From Gammaproteobacteria bacterium (GTDB lineage: Bacteria; Pseudomonadota; Gammaproteobacteria; Pseudomonadales; Pseudohongiellaceae), in the NCBI GenBank assembly GCA_030682575.1, contig JAUXNX010000023.1, positions 174,590-238,589 on the forward strand: a stretch of 64,000 bases of DNA, given 5' to 3'. The notes beneath the pieces are model-generated. The model made no database searches. It worked only from the letters and a program-made list of their open reading frames with translations, and was not told the origin of the DNA. The position numbers and the translations under genes were made by a program. Of this stretch, positions 34,280 through 41,835 are shown piece after piece. The stretch's first letter is position 1. The number at the start of each line of letters is the position of its first letter.

Positions 34280-36205
34280 TTACGGCAGCGCGTAGACCAC
34301 CAGCTCGGCAGGTGTGCTGCCTCCACTGACGACCATTGCGATGTACTGCTTGCCGTTATGCTCGTAGGTCATTGGTACACCGGTTTGAGCGTTGGGCAAT
34401 TCGATCTCGGCGACGATCTCGCCGGTTTGCTTGTTATGTGCACGGAAAATATTGCCGCCGCCAACGCCCTCGCCTGCAAACAAGAGGGTCTTGGTCACAA
34501 ATAGTCCGGATTTTGTCGGCACACCAGTGCGTGGCAACGCAACGCCCCGCAATGCAGGGTTGTTGGCAATTGCCGGAGGAGTGTCTGCGTTGGCCATTTG
34601 CCAGACGTGGTCACCACTGTTCATGTCGATTGCCGTGATGCGGCCATACGGTGGCTGAATGATCGGCAGACCCTGAACTCGCGGAATACGGACACCCAGC
34701 GCCTGACTGTACGCAACGTCGGAATTCTCATCCTTGGCTACGGACAATACTGCCAGTTCGGAGCGAGAAGGCACGTAGAGAATACCGGTTTCGGGATCCA
34801 GTGCACTTCCCTCCCAGTTCGCGCCACCAGTGGCTGATGGCAGGCTCAGTGTGCCGATCGTGCCATCCGGCGCGTCCGCCAGAGAGGGTGGAGAGTATAC
34901 GCTAGGGCTCAGGCGGAAGGGCTTGATTGCTTCCAGGGCCTGCGCGCGCAGTTCCGGTGTGTAGTTGATCACATCGTCTTCCGTAAAGCCCTGCTGATCA
35001 AATGCTGCCGGTTTGGTTGGGAAGGGTTGTGTCGCTGAATACCATTCGCCCGGGACGTCACCGATAGGAACGGGCAACTCTTCAATCGGCCAGATTGGCT
35101 CGCCAGTGGCACGATCAAATGTGTAAACGAAAGACTGCTTGGTCACCTGCATCACGATCTTGCGACCGTTAGGCAGATCCGCCAGGACTGGCGCGGATGG
35201 GTTGTCCCAGTCCCAGATGTCGTGGTGAATTATCTGATAGTGCCAGCGACGCTCACCAGTGGCGATATCTACAGCCACCAGAGCATTTGCGAACAGGTTG
35301 TCACCGGGACGGTCGCCGCCGTAGCGGTCGCCGGTTGCCGATTCAACTGGCAGATAGACCAGTCCCAGATCGGGGTCGCCCGACATGGGCGCCCAGACGC
35401 CAGCATTACCGGAAATTTCCGCGCCATCGCCAAGCCATGTGTCGCTGCCGAATTCGCCGCGCTCGGGAATGGTCTTGAAGGTCCAGAGGTGTTGGCCAGT
35501 GCGAGCACTGTAGGCGCGCACGTCACCCTTGACGTTGAATTTTGAGGGCGGACGCATTGAAACGCGGTGTGCCGGGCCCACTACAACCACGTCATTCATG
35601 ACGAAGGGTGGCATGGAGGAGCCGATGTCGAGGTCCTCTCGCCCCTGACCCAGTCGCAGACCAGGCTGCATGTCTATCCAGCCGTTGTCGCCAAATTCAG
35701 GGTCTGGCAAGCCGGTTTCGGCGTCCAGAGAAACCAGGGAAAATCCGGGGGTAATAGTCAGAATGCGACGCTTGTCGCCGTCGCGCCAGTAGGATAGACC
35801 TCGGCCTGAGCCTTTGCGAGGTGCCGCGTCGAATCTTTCACCTTCCTGCGGGCGCCACAACCACAATATATGACCATTGGTGGCGTCAAGCGCGACGATG
35901 TCCCGATGGGCGCCGATTGTGGTGTACATAACACCATCGACTTCAAGCGGAGTGAATGTGGAGTTGAATTCGGGTGCGGGGCCGAAGTTGGCCGTGGAGA
36001 GGCGCCAGGCGATCTGCAAAGAGCCGACATTTTCTGCGTTGATCTGGTCAAGCGGTGAGTAGCGCTGGGCTGCCATGTTGCCGTTGTAATCTGTCCAGTC
36101 TCCCGAATAGACATCAGTGCCAGCCTGGCTCCATACCGCTGGGGCACTCATCAGGACGGTGGCGCCCATGATAAGTGATGAAATCAACCGCTTTTTCATT
36201 GTCAT
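34280..36205 (-). CDS. soluble PQQ-dependent dehydrogenase (quinoprotein)
   Basis: A 641-residue precursor. The ATG at 36205 has GGGAG nine bases upstream. The signal peptide runs to about residue 27 (MGATVLMSAPAVWSQ). The eight-bladed propeller pattern is clear: DWTDYNGNMAAQRYSPLDQIN at the start, IVALDATNGHILWLWRP, WHYQIIHHDIWDWDNP and TAIDMNSGDHVWQMAN. The family oxidises sugars, alcohols or cyclic polyols with PQQ and donates electrons to a quinone or cytochrome. There is no transmembrane domain and no haem motif, so a separate electron acceptor is needed. It heads the operon with two YceI genes. Confidence 0.88.
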   Translation of the reverse strand: MTMKKRLISSLIMGATVLMSAPAVWSQAGTDVYSGDWTDYNGNMAAQRYSPLDQINAENVGSLQIAWRLSTANFGPAPEFNSTFTPLEVDGVMYTTIGAHRDIVALDATNGHILWLWRPQEGERFDAAPRKGSGRGLSYWRDGDKRRILTITPGFSLVSLDAETGLPDPEFGDNGWIDMQPGLRLGQGREDLDIGSSMPPFVMNDVVVVGPAHRVSMRPPSKFNVKGDVRAYSARTGQHLWTFKTIPERGEFGSDTWLGDGAEISGNAGVWAPMSGDPDLGLVYLPVESATGDRYGGDRPGDNLFANALVAVDIATGERRWHYQIIHHDIWDWDNPSAPVLADLPNGRKIVMQVTKQSFVYTFDRATGEPIWPIEELPVPIGDVPGEWYSATQPFPTKPAAFDQQGFTEDDVINYTPELRAQALEAIKPFRLSPSVYSPPSLADAPDGTIGTLSLPSATGGANWEGSALDPETGILYVPSRSELAVLSVAKDENSDVAYSQALGVRIPRVQGLPIIQPPYGRITAIDMNSGDHVWQMANADTPPAIANNPALRGVALPRTGVPTKSGLFVTKTLLFAGEGVGGGNIFRAHNKQTGEIVAEIELPNAQTGVPMTYEHNGKQYIAMVVSGGSTPAELVVYALP

Positions 36206-36492
36206 CTACTACATCTCCCGAAACATGTCTTTTAATCGTTCGCACCCTGATGGTCGAAGGGACCTTCTCGTCTGGCCACCGTTGCTGCTGCATGCGCAAA
36301 TATTGGGGTGACAGCAGCCTGGAATCGGGCAGCGGAAGGATAGTCAATTAGCCTCCGACAAGCAAGCCCGAAGCCCCCGTCGTCGCCTATGAGACCGGCA
36401 TTTTGTTCGTGTTCTTGCAGGCTGTGCCTTGCCTGATCAGGCCATTTGAACTGGTGCGAATCCTGCCCCATTGGCCAGAAACACCGCCAATT

Positions 36493-37890
36493 TCACGGTC
36501 TTATGATTCCGATGTTGCCATCAATCGTGATGGTGGTGCCGAGTGGCTCGGACAGCTCCTGAAGCCTGCGCAGGATTTGTTGTGCTATCTGTGGTGGCGC
36601 TATCACGGGTAATCCACGACGTGCGAGTTTTTCTTCGTCGTAGCGCAATTCGATAGGGTGCAGGCGGACCTCGTAGAGTTCACCTCCACGGAACTCATTG
36701 ATAGCGATGATGCTCTCGAATTTCACTGGCATCTCCTCGAAGCCCGCAGGACCGATGTCGCGGCCAGGGGCGTTGCGTCCGGCCAGGCCTATTACATCCA
36801 TTTGTCGCATGAATTCACCGAGGCCGTAGTAGATGGGGCGATTCTTGTAGATCTCTATGCCACGCAATGCGTGTACACCGGTGCCCTGAATTACGTCCGC
36901 GCCGTTGTCGATGGCTTCCTTGGAGAAGCCCGGCAGGTAATCGGCAATGCTGGGATTTGTGTCGAGGTGTTCGCCCTCGATAATGCCATCGCCGCGAAAG
37001 CCACCACGGGTGTCGCGGAAGTGGTGAGCATGAATGGCGACGGTGATGAAGTCGGAGATCATCTTGCCTTCCCGCACAGCGACCATGATGTCGCGCACAT
37101 CGGTCTGATTCACCGTGAAGGAAAAATACGGTTCAGTTACACCTGCCGGGGCTTTGCGAAAATCCTGGCCAAGAAACTGGATGTGTTCGGCTGTGTTGGC
37201 ACCGCGCGCAAAGTGACTGGTGCCGTTGGGGAACAAGTCGCGCAGAGTTTGCACGGCGTCCCAGTCGCTCTCCGGTACCATGAACTGGCGGAAGACCCGC
37301 AACGGACTGAGTCCGCCGCGGCCGGGCCATTCGCCGCTCATCGGTGCGGCCTGGGGTTGGTGATCGGAAGCTGCAACCATGCCGACACGACCGCGCTCAC
37401 TGCTGACAAAACGAGCTGCACGTGCCGCCCAGTAAGTGTCGCCGTAGCCGGCGTGTTGAATGCCAACGCGATCCAGATGCCTGGTGGTTTCAATCAGGCC
37501 TTCAATGCCGAAGTCATTCGCGTGATTGTTGGGACGGGCCAGAATATCGATGCCCATCTCCTTCAACCACTCCGCAGCCAGGGGCTCTGCACCGAAGCCG
37601 CCGGGCGCTGAGCCTTTGAACGTGCGCCCATCAATGATATTGCCTTCCATATTCCCGGAGACCACATCGACACTGTGCAGCAGTTCCACGACTTCAGGAA
37701 AGCCCGGCGTTGTCATCATATGATCGAGCGGATAGGCGATGATAATGTCGCCGATCACTGCGATGGTAAAGCCGTCATCGACAGTGGTGGCAAGCTCTGC
37801 GGGAGTGGGTTGTTGTGCCTGGGCGCTGATCGAAACAGCGGTGAGCAATGAGGCGACGAAGAGGCAGCCTGGACGGGAAGCGCGATGCAT
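36493..37890 (-). CDS. CapA/PgsA-like metallophosphoesterase, exported
   Basis: A 465-residue precursor. The start at 37890 has AAGGAG six bases upstream. The signal peptide ends near residue 26 (SISAQAQ). FTIAVIGDIIIAYPLD, DVVSGNMEGNI, ILARPNNHANDFGIEG and VTVAIHAHHF carry the Asp, Glu, Asn-His and His ligands expected of the PGA_cap (CapA) superfamily, and VIQGTGVHALRGIEIY and IYYGLGEFM supply the C-terminal motif. True poly-gamma-glutamate synthesis needs PgsB/C partners, which are absent, so a general periplasmic role is more likely. The 287-base gap before the PQQ gene holds nothing that I recognise. Confidence 0.87.
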   Translation of the reverse strand: MHRASRPGCLFVASLLTAVSISAQAQQPTPAELATTVDDGFTIAVIGDIIIAYPLDHMMTTPGFPEVVELLHSVDVVSGNMEGNIIDGRTFKGSAPGGFGAEPLAAEWLKEMGIDILARPNNHANDFGIEGLIETTRHLDRVGIQHAGYGDTYWAARAARFVSSERGRVGMVAASDHQPQAAPMSGEWPGRGGLSPLRVFRQFMVPESDWDAVQTLRDLFPNGTSHFARGANTAEHIQFLGQDFRKAPAGVTEPYFSFTVNQTDVRDIMVAVREGKMISDFITVAIHAHHFRDTRGGFRGDGIIEGEHLDTNPSIADYLPGFSKEAIDNGADVIQGTGVHALRGIEIYKNRPIYYGLGEFMRQMDVIGLAGRNAPGRDIGPAGFEEMPVKFESIIAINEFRGGELYEVRLHPIELRYDEEKLARRGLPVIAPPQIAQQILRRLQELSEPLGTTITIDGNIGIIRP

Positions 37891-38018
37891 GGTGACTCCT
37901 TGCGTGTTGTTATTATCGGATCGTGGCATTCAGATTTTTGTGCAGCAAACCATGTCTGAATTGGTGAACCGAAACTAGCGCAAGGACTGGTGATGTGCAA
38001 TGCCGTTGGCCTCGGCGA

Positions 38019-38138
38019 TCAGTTGTTGAACAGGCCGCGTATTTTATCGGTGATAGTTTTCATAGCATCACCCAGGCGATTGGTCCTCTTGATGATCTTT
38101 TCTCCAACGCCCTCGCCGAGAAGAATCAGGCTGAACAC
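38019..38138 (-). CDS. possible small peptide, uncertain
   Basis: A GTG-started frame of 39 residues (VFSLILLGEGVGEKIIKRTN to KIRGLFNN) in the 395-base gap between the CapA gene and the next gene. The composition, amphipathic and rich in Lys and Ile, looks protein-like, and a TGA closes the frame three codons before the start. There is no clear ribosome-binding site and I recognise no family. It could be the remnant of a longer gene. The rest of the gap shows nothing definite. Confidence 0.2.
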   Translation of the reverse strand: MFSLILLGEGVGEKIIKRTNRLGDAMKTITDKIRGLFNN

Positions 38139-38285
38139 TTCAATTCAAGATGACCAATTCGAGTGTCACTCTCACGCCCGCGTCCATGTCTGTAGTGCGA
38201 CTTAATTCACAACCGCGAATACGGCAGCTTTGCTACAGTTCGTTCGTACAAAAAACAATCAACGTAAATGCAGGAGTTAGATACC

Positions 38286-38909
38286 ATGAGATCCAATAAA
38301 TTCTACATGACCACACTGGCGGCATGTGCGGTCAGTATCGTGTTGCTGGGAGCGGCGCAGTCTGTATATGCGCAAGGCAACAGCAATGGTCAGGGTAACG
38401 CGAATGGCAATGGCAACAACATTGGGCGCGGCAATGCTTCTGATGGAATAATGGGAATGATCGTGACGGACAAGCGTATCTACTACAGTGGCGATGCTCT
38501 TGAAATCAGTCTGCGCTTTCCTCGAGGTGCAGACATTGTGTCTTCTGGTGAAGTCGATGCCAGTATTCTGATCTTCACTGCGGACGAAGGGGCGGAACCG
38601 ATTGTGGTGCCTGTCAGCAGCGAGGCAAGCCCGACAAAGCGCAAAATCTTCGAGGTGGAGCAGGTAGATATCAGCGCGCTCCCGGCGGGTCAGTATCAGC
38701 TTGGTTTGGTACTGACGGTGCCCGATGGTGATCCGCTGATGATCGCGGACTGGCACAAAGGTTTGCTTGGCCTGATTGATGTAATCGGAATTCGCATCGC
38801 GGACGAAGCGCAGGCGGATGATGAGGATGGCGACGGCATGGTGGATGATGACACCGACGGCGATGGCTTTCCCGATGATGACGAAGACGACGACACAGCC
38901 ACAGAGTAA
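38286..38909 (+). CDS. exported protein with acidic calcium-binding-type tail
   Basis: A 207-residue precursor; CAGGAG nine bases before the ATG at 38286. The signal peptide runs to about residue 30 (LLGAAQSVYAQ). A short Asn/Gly-rich stretch (GNSNGQGNANGNGNN) is followed by a beta-rich domain (ITDKRIYYSGDALEISLRFPRG-like region from residue 55). The last 40 residues are almost all Asp, Glu and Gly (DEDGDGMVDDDTDGDGFPDD), like thrombospondin type-3 or dockerin calcium loops. No named family is recognised for the middle. It has its own terminator 50 bases downstream. Confidence 0.75.
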   Translation: MRSNKFYMTTLAACAVSIVLLGAAQSVYAQGNSNGQGNANGNGNNIGRGNASDGIMGMIVTDKRIYYSGDALEISLRFPRGADIVSSGEVDASILIFTADEGAEPIVVPVSSEASPTKRKIFEVEQVDISALPAGQYQLGLVLTVPDGDPLMIADWHKGLLGLIDVIGIRIADEAQADDEDGDGMVDDDTDGDGFPDDDEDDDTATE

Positions 38910-38915
38910 CCCAAA

Positions 38916-39527
38916 TCAACACCCCGAGCTTGGTCGGCGGTGAGCAGGGACGCTCCGATCCGGCGCATGTTTGAGAGCATGCGCCGGGTCAAATTTTTGA
39001 TTTTTTTTATTTCCGTAGATCAAGATTGCCAATAACAACATCAGCGGTAGAAACATCAGAAAATGAATCAAGAGCGATGCAGAGTCTCTGATAAAGCCGT
39101 TTGCAAATGTATTCTCCAGAGAGCTTCTCAGCCACACGATGACAGAGCCGTAGCCTGCCAAAACCAACAGGCTATCAAGAAATGAGTATGTGGCGAGCAC
39201 AAGAATAAAGAGTGGGAACAGGAACACGCCTCCGAGCACGGACAAATTTTCCATATACTCCACGAACTTGTGAGACTTCATGTCGGCGTACAGCAGACAC
39301 CCTAGCATCATGACCAGTCCAGGCAACACCTCTGGCCTGAAGATTGCGTCAATGATGCTGTCCAGCAACAGAATGATATTATTGTGATCGGTAGGCTCTG
39401 AATTTTCCTGCTGAACCGGATCTTCTTTTTTGATCAGTTGGTTGACCCAGGTCTCAAAGGTCAGGATGGCGAGCGTCATTGGCAGAATTATTATCGTGCT
39501 CTTCATTTTTTTTTGCTTTTTCTCCAT
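38916..39527 (-). CDS. membrane protein of bacteriocin islet, paralogue 2
   Basis: Up to 203 residues; ATG at 39527, with MKSTII at 39506 as an alternative, neither with a strong ribosome-binding site. Four hydrophobic segments. It is a distant tandem paralogue of the preceding gene: both start with a helix ending in W-T/V near residue 20, both contain CLLY followed by charged residues, then FPxFxxV and LAGY/IAGY, and both end in L/IYG-charged. The last 25 residues (FDPAHALKHAPDRSVPAHRR) are coded by the neighbour's terminator and high-GC DNA, suggesting that the native 3' end was lost. Immunity to the bacteriocin is inferred from context only. Confidence 0.55.
   Translation of the reverse strand: MEKKQKKMKSTIIILPMTLAILTFETWVNQLIKKEDPVQQENSEPTDHNNIILLLDSIIDAIFRPEVLPGLVMMLGCLLYADMKSHKFVEYMENLSVLGGVFLFPLFILVLATYSFLDSLLVLAGYGSVIVWLRSSLENTFANGFIRDSASLLIHFLMFLPLMLLLAILIYGNKKNQKFDPAHALKHAPDRSVPAHRRPSSGC
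38960..39004 (+). terminator. intrinsic terminator after the acidic exported protein
   Basis: CCGGCGCATG (38960-38969) and CATGCGCCGG (38978-38987) pair perfectly around TTTGAGAG, followed by T-rich sequence that continues past 39000. The leftward membrane-protein frame reads through this hairpin as its last residues. Confidence 0.85.
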
Positions 39528-39990
39528 AGAGAAGCTTTGCGGAGAAGATAAGGAATGGTGCGAGCAGTACACCGATCACTGTGTTCACAAGAACAAGCTG
39601 TAAAAATGGGTTTCCAGTGATACCACTGAATGGTATTCGAAAGTAATGGATCGGTGTGGAGTATCCGGCGATCGGGAATAGGTTGTTGATCACTGCGAGC
39701 AATTTTACAAATACGAAATAAATAGGAAATATAAACAGTGTAAGTTTTAGAGACTGGGATTCAATAAAAATTTTTAGTTCCGATTTTTTCTTTTCGGTAT
39801 ACAGAAGGCAGAAAAAAACGAATGCTATTACTAGAAAATTTATTGGTGAAAATAAGATGCTTGCGAAGTTGGTTGTGTCAATAAATGGATTAAGCTCTTT
39901 CCCCTCGAAATTGGCTGCTAAATATGCAGTTGTCCATGCGTCCAGAACGAATAGAATGATAAGGATTAATATCGTAGCAACGGCCGTCAT
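39454..39990 (-). CDS. membrane protein of bacteriocin islet, paralogue 1
   Basis: A 178-residue protein starting MTAVATILILIILFVLDAWT, with GAGAG upstream of the ATG at 39990. Four hydrophobic segments, low-GC coding sequence and a charged C-terminal tail (KKNEEHDNNSANDARHPDL). No database family comes to mind. It lies 63 bases downstream of the bacteriocin precursor, beyond a terminator, and its 3' end overlaps the second membrane protein. Position and topology fit an immunity protein, but a role in maturation or export cannot be excluded. Confidence 0.65.
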   Translation of the reverse strand: MTAVATILILIILFVLDAWTTAYLAANFEGKELNPFIDTTNFASILFSPINFLVIAFVFFCLLYTEKKKSELKIFIESQSLKLTLFIFPIYFVFVKLLAVINNLFPIAGYSTPIHYFRIPFSGITGNPFLQLVLVNTVIGVLLAPFLIFSAKLLYGEKAKKNEEHDNNSANDARHPDL

Positions 39991-40017
39991 TGGGGTTCTC
40001 TCAAATAAACACGCTGG

Positions 40018-40045
40018 AAAAAGGAGAGGGAGAGGCTCCCTCTCC
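40018..40045 (-). terminator. terminator/attenuator after bacteriocin gene
   Basis: Reading leftward, GGAGAGGGAG and CTCCCTCTCC (together 40023-40045) form a perfect ten-pair stem with a three-base loop and five T. It starts nine bases after the precursor stop. Partial termination here would give more precursor than membrane-protein mRNA, as is common in bacteriocin operons. Confidence 0.88.
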
Positions 40046-40053
40046 AACTCCTG

Positions 40054-40311
40054 CTACATCGAGCAGGCTTCGTAGTCTTCAGTGAAATAGTTGTAGGCGC
40101 TCATGCCGGCGGCGCCTCCAATAGCTCCTACGAAGCTGACACCAAATACTTTTGCTGCCCCAATTGCCAAGGGCGCAATAGCAAACGGCAGCCCTCCACT
40201 GACCTGTTCAATTTCCTCGCAGGTCAGTGCCCGCATGCCGCCGCTGGCGCTGCAAATGGCTGGGATCATGTTGTGTCTTGATGTAAATCCGGATTCGATT
40301 GTCTGGTGCAT
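40054..40311 (-). CDS. double-glycine leader bacteriocin (class II microcin-like) precursor
   Basis: An 85-residue precursor; AAGGAG seven bases before the ATG at 40311. Residues 26-40 read MRALTCEEIEQVSGG, a textbook double-glycine leader like that of colicin V (MRTLTLNELDSVSGG). Cleavage after GG40 leaves a 45-residue core beginning LPFAIAPLAIGAAKVFGVSF, hydrophobic and rich in Gly and Ala (GAIGGAAG), ending YFTEDYEACSM with a single cysteine. A 25-residue extension precedes the leader and itself ends in SGG. The peptide probably acts on target-cell membranes. No peptidase-containing ABC exporter is coded in the window. Confidence 0.82.
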   Translation of the reverse strand: MHQTIESGFTSRHNMIPAICSASGGMRALTCEEIEQVSGGLPFAIAPLAIGAAKVFGVSFVGAIGGAAGMSAYNYFTEDYEACSM

Positions 40312-40645
40312 TTTTACACTCCTTGTACTGGTGAAAAGTACTTATGAAAGATGGAAATGATGACGATGACCGGGATGGCCTGATTTGCCGTGTTGGGCTG
40401 TCCCGACGCAGGTTTTTTGTCTGCGTACTATGAGTAAAGACGCGGTATGCCATTCTGTAAACCTGATAGGCGAAAATATTTTTGAAGCTGACAACCTTGT
40501 GTATGCATACCGCAATGACTTGAAATTTTCGGATAGAGCCACAGAATTGAAATAGACAGAGGTTGAACCCGATCTCCTGTATGAGCAGTAAAGAGCCGTA
40601 TTTCTATTCTTAACCTGTTTGGATAACGAATAAGGAGGACGCGCT
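40312..40645. other. AT-rich gap between divergent bacteriocin and zinc-ribbon genes
   Basis: It holds the ribosome-binding site of the bacteriocin gene (AAGGAG on the minus strand, 40319-40324) and that of the next rightward gene (TAAGGAGG, 40631-40638). Promoters should lie between, but none is clear enough to mark. A small rightward frame at 40430-40555 is listed separately. Confidence 0.5.
40430..40555 (+). CDS. possible small protein or gene remnant
   Basis: A 41-residue frame, MSKDAVCHSVNLIGENIFEA onward to FSDRATELK, within the AT-rich gap divergent from the bacteriocin gene. Residue usage is protein-like, but there is no ribosome-binding site before the ATG, so it may be the tail of a decayed gene. 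No family recognised. Confidence 0.25.
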   Translation: MSKDAVCHSVNLIGENIFEADNLVYAYRNDLKFSDRATELK

Positions 40646-40879
40646 ATGTCCAATAAATCTCATTGTTCCAGTTGTGGCAGCGATTCCGAACCCCTTGTAG
40701 TTCGCAAGGGGAGCGTACGCACGCAAATCATCTTGTGGCTCATGCTGGTGCTTCCCGGTTTTTTCTATTCCATGTGGCGTGAGTCCACCAAGCGGACAGT
40801 CTGCAGGGTATGCGGATCAGAAGACGTGGCGGCAATGTGCCCGTTGGATGAGAAGCACAAACTTGCGCATCACCACTGA
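40646..40879 (+). CDS. small membrane protein with two CxxC zinc-ribbon halves
   Basis: A 77-residue protein with a perfect TAAGGAGG seven bases before the ATG. CSSCGSD at the N-terminus and CRVCGSED near residue 53 form a split zinc ribbon, separated by one hydrophobic segment (IILWLMLVLPGFFYSMW) that resembles the superinfection-immunity/DUF-type motif found in many small zinc-ribbon membrane proteins. Function is unknown. It is convergent with the selenocysteine tRNA gene, 28 bases away, and lies at the right end of the AT-rich islet. Confidence 0.7.
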   Translation: MSNKSHCSSCGSDSEPLVVRKGSVRTQIILWLMLVLPGFFYSMWRESTKRTVCRVCGSEDVAAMCPLDEKHKLAHHH

Positions 40880-40907
40880 CGCACGACAAGGGTGGTGGGG
40901 GAGATTC

Positions 40908-41003
40908 TGGCGGAAGAGGCAGGAGTCGAACCCACCAAGCCTGTCTTGAACAAACTTCACCGGATTTGAAGTCCGGGCATCCCACCGGGGATGTTGCTCT
41001 TCC
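40908..41003 (-). tRNA. selC: tRNA-Sec (anticodon UCA)
   Basis: A 96-nt tRNA including coded CCA. Acceptor GGAAGAG/CTCTTCC, a six-pair D stem (CATCCC/GGGATG), anticodon arm CCGGA-CTTCAAA-TCCGG with UCA, a long variable arm (AAGTTTGT/ACAGGCTT with G-U pairs) and the T loop TTCGACT. Long extra arm, extended D stem and UCA anticodon are specific to selenocysteine tRNA. The eighth acceptor position appears to be a C-C mismatch, whereas E. coli has C-G. SelB lies upstream on the same strand, and SelA is at 46-47 kb. Confidence 0.96.
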
Positions 41004-41058
41004 GCGGTGGAGTCTAGCATCTCTTTGGTCGCCAGGAACGTGTCTGCCGGTGACCCAA

Positions 41059-41691
41059 TCAGTCCTGAGCCGCTTCCACAATGGTTGAGATGGTGTCCTG
41101 ATCGTGCACCTGTTTGAGGGCTCCGGTGAAGATGTTGTAGTGCCAGCCCTTCAGGGTCAGGGTGCCAGCCTCCACACGGCTCTTGATCCAAGGGTAGGTC
41201 ATCAGGTTGCGCAGGGAGTAGCCCACGGCCGCCTGTTCACAGCGGTTGAAGGTGGCGTGATCGTCGAGTTTGTCGCGATCGGCCAGATCTGCCACGGGGG
41301 CGACAATGGACATCCAGCGGGCAATGAAGGTGTCCTGGGGGAGAGTCTTGGAGTCCAGCACCAGTGAGCGGATGCCACCGCAACGGGAGTGTCCGAGTAC
41401 GATTATCTCGGGGACCTCCAGCACGGTGACAGCGAATTCGAGTGCAGCACTGGTGCCGTGGTAAGAACCTTCGATCTCGTAGGGAGGCACCAGATTGGCA
41501 ACGTTACGGATCACAAACAGTTCTCCAGGGGCTGTATCGAAGATCAGGGCCGGCTCCATGCGGGCGTCACAGCAGGTGATCAGGATATGGTTGGGGCGCT
41601 GCTGTTCTGCGAGTTTGCGCAGTTTTTCCCTGTTTTCAGTGAAGTAGCCGTTCTTGAAGCGCTGATAGCCTGCGAGAAGTTTATCGCTCAT
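41059..41691 (-). CDS. beta-class carbonic anhydrase
   Basis: A 210-residue cytoplasmic enzyme. I placed the start at the ATG at 41691 (MSDKLLAGYQRFKNGYF) since it matches the family N-terminus; the open frame continues upstream. Zinc ligands are C40 with the D42-x-R44 dyad (CCDARMEP), H101 and C104 (GHSRCGGI). The usual substrate pocket residues (VIRNVANLVPP, HGTSAALEFAV) are present. The enzyme interconverts CO2 and bicarbonate. It lies between selB and the selC tRNA gene on the same strand, so all three may share a transcript. Confidence 0.92.
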   Translation of the reverse strand: MSDKLLAGYQRFKNGYFTENREKLRKLAEQQRPNHILITCCDARMEPALIFDTAPGELFVIRNVANLVPPYEIEGSYHGTSAALEFAVTVLEVPEIIVLGHSRCGGIRSLVLDSKTLPQDTFIARWMSIVAPVADLADRDKLDDHATFNRCEQAAVGYSLRNLMTYPWIKSRVEAGTLTLKGWHYNIFTGALKQVHDQDTISTIVEAAQD

Positions 41692-41835
41692 TGCCTGATT
41701 CCAACCGATTGTGATTGCTTGGATTTTTGAGTTCTCACACAGGGCGTGGATATGGTGGACCCTGTGGATCGGGGCGGGATTATAGCAGAGAGTTTGCAAG
41801 CCTGGGGCGTAGTCGCGTCAGTCCCATCGGTCCGG

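Noticed and set aside
36658..37611. Rightward frame of 317 codons opposite the CapA gene
   Set aside because: The CapA reading has a signal peptide and all superfamily ligands; the opposite frame has neither.
38138..38160. TGA upstream of the small GTG frame at 38.1 kb as a selenocysteine codon
   Set aside because: I see no conserved selenoprotein motif around it and no convincing hairpin directly downstream.
40908..40950. Direct repeat of the tRNA-Sec 3' end as an island attachment site
   Set aside because: I looked for a second copy of the CTCTTCCGCCA end near 38.9-39.1 kb, where the AT-rich islet begins, and saw none.
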